From positions 193,900 to 257,899 of the forward strand of contig NZ_LMNF01000001.1 in assembly GCF_001422485.1 (NCBI RefSeq): a stretch of 64,000 nucleotides of DNA, in the 5' to 3' direction. This document shows, in pieces, positions 59,924 through 64,000 of the stretch. The stretch comes from Agreia sp. Leaf283 (GTDB lineage Bacteria > Actinomycetota > Actinomycetes > Actinomycetales > Microbacteriaceae). The translations under genes and the position numbers were made by a program. Below the pieces are notes generated by a model. The model had not been told where the DNA came from and did no database searches. It was given only the letters and a program-made list of their open reading frames with translations. Within the stretch, counting starts at the first letter, position 1. Every line of letters begins with the position of its first letter.

Positions 59924-61119
59924 AGAACACTGCTTTCTTGGGCGGAGGGGCTGAGACATCGGCGCACGGCGTGCGCCATGTCGAGCACGGCCTGCTCGAG
60001 GATGGGTCGGGGCATGGCGAAGATGAGACGCGCGTACCCCTCGTAGCCGCGGCCGCAGAGGGATCCGTCGGTGAGGGTGACGCCCGCCTCGAGGCGGAAG
60101 AAGTCGGCGACCGAGCCGTCGATCTGCAGATCGGAGCAATCGAGCCAGGCGATGTACGTCGCATCCGGGATCGTGTAGCGCACCTCGGGCAGGTGCTCGT
60201 CGAGCAGCTCCGCGAGAAGCCGGCGGTTGCCGTCGAGGTAGTCGACGACCTCGCCCAGCCACTCGCGCCCCTCGGTGTAGGCGACGGTCGCGGCGATCAC
60301 GCCCGGGGTCGCAGCGCCGTGCATGACCGCGAACCCGAAGGTCTGGTAGAGCTCCTCGTCGGACGTGTTCGAGGTGATCAGCTGTGCGGTCTTCAGGCCG
60401 GGCAGGTTCCAGGCCTTGGATGCCGACGTCGACGTGATCGTGTGCCGCGCCGTGGTCTCGGACAGCGACGCGTAGGGAATGTGCGCGACGCCGTCGTAGC
60501 GCAGGGGCGCATGGATCTCGTCGGCGAACACACGCCCGTTGTGCCGGTCGACGATGCGGGCGATGGCCTCGAGCTCGTCGCGCGTGAGTACCGTTCCGGT
60601 GGGGTTCTGCGGGTTGCAGAGGATGAGGGTGCGGGCGCCGGCGCGGAAGGCCGCCTCGAGCCCCGCGAGGTCGTGCTGCCAGCGGCCGTCGGCGTTCACG
60701 ACGCCGGGAACCTCGAACACCTCGCGGCCCAGCGTGGGAACGAAGCTGAGGAACGGCATGTACGCCGGCGTGGGGATGATGACTCCCGTTCCGGATGGCG
60801 AGAACTTGGTGATGGCCACCTCTAGCGCGGCCATCACGTCGGAGACGGCGTGCACGTTCTGCCACGGGAAATCCCAGCCGTACTCGTCGCGGTGCCAGGC
60901 CGCGGTGGCCTTGCCCATCTCGTGCGAGGTCGCCGGGGCCAGATAGCCCAGGTTGCCGTCGTCGATGGCCTGGTGCAGCGCGCGGGTCACCTGCGGCGCC
61001 GTTCCGAAGTCCATCTCGGCCACCCAGGCTCCGATGGTTCCGGGGTGCAGGCTCCACTTGCGGCTCGAGGGAATGCTCAGCTCGGCACGGGTGATGTGGT
61101 CGAAGCGGGCGTGAGTCAT
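59920..61119 (-). CDS. MalY/PatB-type PLP-dependent C-S lyase or aminotransferase
   Basis: 399 aa from the ATG at 61119. The opening FDHITRAELSIPSSRKWSLHPGTIGAWVAEMDFGTAPQVTRAL is the MalY/PatB signature; ILCNPQNPTGTVLTRDELEAIA and PLP Lys235 in TSASKAWNLPGLK follow. Such enzymes cleave cystathionine or S-substituted cysteines to thiol, pyruvate and ammonia. Coupled to the MetY-like gene, so liberated sulfide or thiol could be built into homocysteine. Confidence 0.9.
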   Translation of the reverse strand: MTHARFDHITRAELSIPSSRKWSLHPGTIGAWVAEMDFGTAPQVTRALHQAIDDGNLGYLAPATSHEMGKATAAWHRDEYGWDFPWQNVHAVSDVMAALEVAITKFSPSGTGVIIPTPAYMPFLSFVPTLGREVFEVPGVVNADGRWQHDLAGLEAAFRAGARTLILCNPQNPTGTVLTRDELEAIARIVDRHNGRVFADEIHAPLRYDGVAHIPYASLSETTARHTITSTSASKAWNLPGLKTAQLITSNTSDEELYQTFGFAVMHGAATPGVIAATVAYTEGREWLGEVVDYLDGNRRLLAELLDEHLPEVRYTIPDATYIAWLDCSDLQIDGSVADFFRLEAGVTLTDGSLCGRGYEGYARLIFAMPRPILEQAVLDMAHAVRRCLSPSAQESSVL

Positions 61120-61125
61120 GCAGCG

Positions 61126-61131
61126 ATCGTA
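61126..61131 (-). promoter_or_regulatory. -10 box TACGAT for the PatB-MetY operon
   Basis: Minus-strand TACGAT, 6 nt before the ATG at 61119. Confidence 0.5.
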
Positions 61132-61157
61132 CGGACAATGCGCCCGACCCCGTCGCT

Positions 61158-61174
61158 GCTTTACGCCATGTGTC
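61158..61174. promoter_or_regulatory. conserved motif in the divergent sulfur-gene promoter region
   Basis: GCTTTACGCCATGTGTC is identical at 14 of 17 positions to 62691-62707, upstream of the DUF1684 gene. It sits midway between the divergent PatB-like and LLM genes. Possibly the binding site of a common regulator. Confidence 0.45.
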
Positions 61175-61205
61175 ATCGGCCCTCGGCGTTCCCCGTCTCC
61201 GCGCT

Positions 61206-61211
61206 TATGGT
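61206..61211 (+). promoter_or_regulatory. -10 box TATGGT for a leaderless transcript
   Basis: TATGGT ends 6 nt before the ATG at 61218. Confidence 0.55.
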
Positions 61212-61217
61212 CGTCGC

Positions 61218-62660
61218 ATGACCACGCCCACGCCTGTCCGCATGTTCGAACGCGATGGACAGCTGGTTCTCGGGGCGATGGTGCGCACGCTCGGGGCGTT
61301 CCCCTCCGGATGGAGGTATCCCGGCGCCCACAGGAACCCGGCGAACGACCCGGCGGCGCTCAAACGCCTCGCCCGCACAGCCGAGAAGGCCGGCCTCGAC
61401 TTCCTCTTCCTGGGCGACTGGCTGTCGTCGAGCTCCGACCTCGAGTACACGGAACCCTCGCTCCTGGCGCGCATCGATCCGTTCAGCTCGGCCGCGTACC
61501 TCGCCGCCGTCACGAACCGCATCGGCCTGATCGCCACGGCCAGCACCGCGCATTCCGAGCCCTACGCGATCGCCCGGGCCGCGGCATCCATCGACCGCCT
61601 CAGCGGCGGGCGCTTCGGCCTCAACCTGACCGTGGGAACCGACCCGAGGGCCGGTGCGAATTTCGGCAGAACGGATGCCGGCGGCCCCGACGACAACCGC
61701 TTCGAGACCGGGGTCGAGTACGTGCGGCTGCTGCGCAGCCTCTGGGACAGCTGGGACGACGACGCGGTGGTGGCCGACGCGAAACGCGGCATCCTGGTCG
61801 ACCACTCGCGGGTGGATCCGGTCGACCACGAGGGCAGGCGGTTCAGCGTGGCCGGGCCGCTCAACGCGCTGCGCCCCGTGCAGGGGCAGATCCCCGTGGT
61901 GCACGCGGGCGTCTCGGTTCGCGCCCGGGAGTTCGCGGCCGCGCACGCCGACATCCACATCGTGGCGCCGTCGAGCCTCGGAGACGCGGTGAAGTTCTAT
62001 CGCGAGGCGGGCCTCCGCGCGACGGCGGCCGGGCGGGCACCCGGCGACATCACGATCATCGCGCCCATCCTGCCCATCGTGGGCGAGACGCGACAGGCGG
62101 CCTTCGCGATCTACGACGAGCTCGTAGCGCTCGTGCCCCTCGACGACGGCAGCCCCCGGGCGCAGTCGCTCGGACTGCCGGCGAACAGGTCGACGGCCGC
62201 GCTCCTGCGCTCCGTGGGCCTGCCCCTGCTCGAACGCGGTCTCGACGAAGCAGTGTCGCTCGCGACCGCCGAACGCTTCAACGCGGTGGGGCAGCGCCTG
62301 CTCGAGGTCGTCGAGTCGCGCTCCGGGCGCTCGGTCGGCGGCGCGCGGCCGATCACCTACCGGCACCTCGTGGTGGCGCAGGCCATCGCGGCTCCGCTCG
62401 TCGTGGGGTCGGCCGTCGACATCGCCGATCACCTCGAGACCTGGTTCCGCGCCAGCGCCGCCGACGGCTTCGCCATCCAGAGCGCGTTCCTGCACGAGCA
62501 GTTCGACGCGTTCGCGCATCAGGTGGTTCCCGAGCTGGTGCGCCGCGGCCTCGTGCACGAGGGCTACGACGCGAAGACCCTGCGAGGCCACCTGAACCTC
62601 ACGAAGCCCGCTCGCGAGGCGCCGGTCGCCCCAACGGTCGGCCCGCACTGGGTGATCTGA
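61218..62660 (+). CDS. LLM-class flavin-dependent monooxygenase (NtaA/SnaA/DszA group)
   Basis: 480 aa from the ATG that follows the -10 box. The N-terminal part of the barrel, GWRYPGAHRNPANDPAALKRLARTAEKAGLDFLFLGD, and SGGRFGLNLTVGTDPRAGANFGR with VEYVRLLRSLWDSWDDDAVV are typical of the large LLM monooxygenases that use FMNH2 to cleave C-S or C-N bonds. Together with PatB- and MetY-like enzymes on the other strand, an organosulfur substrate is likely but not proven. The flavin reductase must be encoded elsewhere. Confidence 0.9.
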   Translation: MTTPTPVRMFERDGQLVLGAMVRTLGAFPSGWRYPGAHRNPANDPAALKRLARTAEKAGLDFLFLGDWLSSSSDLEYTEPSLLARIDPFSSAAYLAAVTNRIGLIATASTAHSEPYAIARAAASIDRLSGGRFGLNLTVGTDPRAGANFGRTDAGGPDDNRFETGVEYVRLLRSLWDSWDDDAVVADAKRGILVDHSRVDPVDHEGRRFSVAGPLNALRPVQGQIPVVHAGVSVRAREFAAAHADIHIVAPSSLGDAVKFYREAGLRATAAGRAPGDITIIAPILPIVGETRQAAFAIYDELVALVPLDDGSPRAQSLGLPANRSTAALLRSVGLPLLERGLDEAVSLATAERFNAVGQRLLEVVESRSGRSVGGARPITYRHLVVAQAIAAPLVVGSAVDIADHLETWFRASAADGFAIQSAFLHEQFDAFAHQVVPELVRRGLVHEGYDAKTLRGHLNLTKPAREAPVAPTVGPHWVI

Positions 62661-62690
62661 GACGGTCTGAACGGGCACTGCAGTCAAGCC

Positions 62691-62707
62691 GCGTTACGCC
62701 CTGTTTC
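62691..62707. promoter_or_regulatory. second copy of the sulfur-cluster motif
   Basis: GCGTTACGCCCTGTTTC, 14 of 17 identical to 61158-61174, in the 111-bp gap between the LLM and DUF1684 genes. Confidence 0.45.
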
Positions 62708-62758
62708 GTGCGTGACCTTCTATGTCGGACCCATCGCATCACGTCGCACACGCACTCG

Positions 62759-62764
62759 TAGCGT
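62759..62764 (+). promoter_or_regulatory. -10 box TAGCGT for a leaderless transcript
   Basis: TAGCGT ends 7 nt before the ATG at 62772. Confidence 0.5.
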
Positions 62765-62771
62765 GACTGCC

Positions 62772-63620
62772 ATGAGTACAGCTGCAGACACAATCGATTT
62801 CACCGCCGAGTGGCAGGCGTGGCACGACGCCCACGAGAAGAACCGCGCCGACCCGCACGGGTTTCTCGCTGTCACGAGCCTGAACTGGCTCGACGAGACG
62901 CCTACGAGATACCCGGATGCGCCGGGCGAGTGGTCGACGTCGGCCGCCGGTCCCGTCGTGACACTCTCAGACGGAGAGCGGATCGTGGTCGACGGGCGGA
63001 CCATCGCCGGCAGCCCGGACCGCGTCACATACGAGTTCGGCGTCATCCCCGAGCGCGGCGGCGTCACGGTGATCTCCGGCGACGCCGAGTTGGAGGTGGC
63101 CCGCCGCGGCGGCGCCGACATCGTGCGCCCGCGGCATCCATCGCACCCGACCCGCGTCGAGTACGCGGGCACGCCGGTATACCCGGCGAACCGCAGCTGG
63201 GTGGCCGAGGGCACGTTCCGTGCGTTCGATGCACCGAAGCCGGTGACCGTGGGCTCGGTCGCCGAGGGGCTCGAGCACGTCTACGACTCCCCCGGCGTGA
63301 TCGAGTTCGAGCTGGGCGGCGAGAGCCTCTCGCTCACGGCCTTCAACGGCCCCACGCCCGGGGCGCTGTTCGTGCTCTTCACCGACGCCACCAGCGGGGT
63401 CACGACCTACGCCGCCAACCGCTCGCTGCAGATCGACGCACCGGATGCCTCGGGCCGCGTGACCGTCGACTTCAACAGGGCCACGAACCTGCCCTGCGCC
63501 TACACCGAGTTCGCGACCTGCCCGCTGCCTCCCGCCGAGAACCGGCTGCCCATCGGCATCGAGGCCGGCGAGAAGACGCCGCTGCGCCCGACCGCCGCAC
63601 CGCACGGCGACGCGCGATGA
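62772..63620 (+). CDS. DUF1684 domain protein
   Basis: 282 aa from the ATG at 62772; the frame extends to 62712 without a supporting signal. The family pattern is clear: WHDAHEKNRADPHGFLAVTSLNWLDETPTRYPDAPGEWS at the start and the conserved TVDFNRATNLPCAYTEFATCPLPPAENRLPIGIEAGEK at the end. Function unknown. It overlaps the following LLM gene (ATGA), so a role with a flavin monooxygenase is suggested by position. Confidence 0.9.
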   Translation: MSTAADTIDFTAEWQAWHDAHEKNRADPHGFLAVTSLNWLDETPTRYPDAPGEWSTSAAGPVVTLSDGERIVVDGRTIAGSPDRVTYEFGVIPERGGVTVISGDAELEVARRGGADIVRPRHPSHPTRVEYAGTPVYPANRSWVAEGTFRAFDAPKPVTVGSVAEGLEHVYDSPGVIEFELGGESLSLTAFNGPTPGALFVLFTDATSGVTTYAANRSLQIDAPDASGRVTVDFNRATNLPCAYTEFATCPLPPAENRLPIGIEAGEKTPLRPTAAPHGDAR

Positions 63621-64000
63621 GCCGCACCCCGTTCCACCTCGGCGTCGCGCTCGACGGGGCCGGCTGGCATCCCGCGGCCTGGCGCGACGCCACCGCCCGG
63701 CCTGAAGCGCTGTTCGACCACGACTACTGGGTCTCGCTCGTCGTCGAGGCGCAGGCCGCCGGCATCGACCTCGTCACCATCGAGGACTCCTTCGGCCTGC
63801 AGACCAGCGGGTACGGTCCCTTCGAGCTGCGCGGTGACGAGGTGCGCGGCCGGCTCGACGCGCTGCTCCTCGCCAACACCATCGCGGCGCAGGTGCCCGG
63901 CATCGGCATCGTGCCGACCGTGACCACCACGCACACCGAGCCGTTCCACACGGCCACGGGCATCCAGACCCTCGACCACGTCTCAGAGGGCTGGGCCGGA
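63617..64000 (+). CDS. second LLM-class flavin-dependent oxidoreductase, 3' end missing
   Basis: The ATG at 63617 overlaps the DUF1684 stop and the frame is open to the window edge (128 codons). The start MSRTPFHLGVALDGAGWHP and the segment YWVSLVVEAQAAGIDLVTIEDSFGLQ are the beginning of an LLM barrel, with IAAQVPGIGIVPTVTTTHTEPFHTATGIQTLDHVSEGWAG as the family's second to fourth strands. It belongs to the same operon as DUF1684 and is related to the monooxygenase at 61218. Confidence 0.88.
   Translation, partial: MSRTPFHLGVALDGAGWHPAAWRDATARPEALFDHDYWVSLVVEAQAAGIDLVTIEDSFGLQTSGYGPFELRGDEVRGRLDALLLANTIAAQVPGIGIVPTVTTTHTEPFHTATGIQTLDHVSEGWAG

Overview
This 64 kb window is a high-GC chromosomal segment of an actinobacterium, most likely Micrococcales and probably Microbacteriaceae. 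I infer this from the base composition, the frequent GTG starts, and the gene families present (kinase-GAF fusion, AbiEi/DUF559 protein, CynX-type MFS, LacI- and ROK-controlled pentose operons). Many genes also carry a TAnnnT -10 box 6-8 nt before the start codon, so they are probably read from leaderless mRNAs. No rRNA, tRNA, CRISPR array, prophage or transposase gene was seen. Both ends cut genes: an RibD-like reductase on the left and an LLM-class monooxygenase on the right.

Region 1 (1-23.9 kb) is a mosaic of small stress, housekeeping and transport genes. It holds glutathione peroxidase, the msrB-msrA methionine sulfoxide reductase pair, AlkD-like and AlkC DNA-alkylation repair proteins, two RibD/DHFR-like proteins, EamA, AI-2E, CynX and MntP transporters, and thyA-folA. 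It also has a Ser/Thr kinase fused to a GAF domain, a TetR regulator, an aldo/keto reductase, several GNATs, a HerA-like ATPase (DUF853), and a DUF559 nuclease-like gene bracketed by a perfect 22-bp inverted repeat.

Region 2 (23.9-51.3 kb) is a pentose/hemicellulose island. From left to right it contains: an enolase-superfamily (OSBS/NSAR) gene with a saccharopine-dehydrogenase-like gene; a GH51 arabinofuranosidase operon with an ABC importer (binding protein and two permeases, no ATPase) under a LacI regulator; PAP2 phosphatase; a Bcr/CflA-type MFS; glycerate kinase with a ROK regulator; xylA-xylB; a ChvE/MmsA/MmsB-type monosaccharide ABC importer with its own ROK regulator; and araB-araD-araA with a LacI regulator. 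Together these would release arabinose from arabinosides, import free pentoses, and feed them through xylulose-5-phosphate into the pentose phosphate pathway. Operator-like palindromes can be seen in front of most of these units.

Region 3 (51.3-64 kb) begins with a membrane protein coupled to a large LAL-type LuxR regulator. It continues with a metN-metI-metQ importer, a GNAT and an ArsR-SRPBCC fusion. A divergent sulfur-related cluster follows: a MetY-like and a PatB/MalY-like PLP enzyme on the minus strand, and an LLM monooxygenase, a DUF1684 protein and a second LLM monooxygenase on the plus strand. Its likely role is scavenging sulfur from organosulfur compounds and methionine.

Non-coding structure is unusually rich. 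A dispersed palindrome (core CCCTGAGCYTGTCGAAGGG) occurs at three places and supplies the stop codons of some flanking genes. Two strong hairpins separate xylA from xylB. A 28-codon ORF with a perfect Shine-Dalgarno lies ahead of the arabinoside-binding protein. Two short leaderless ORFs run directly into downstream membrane-protein genes.
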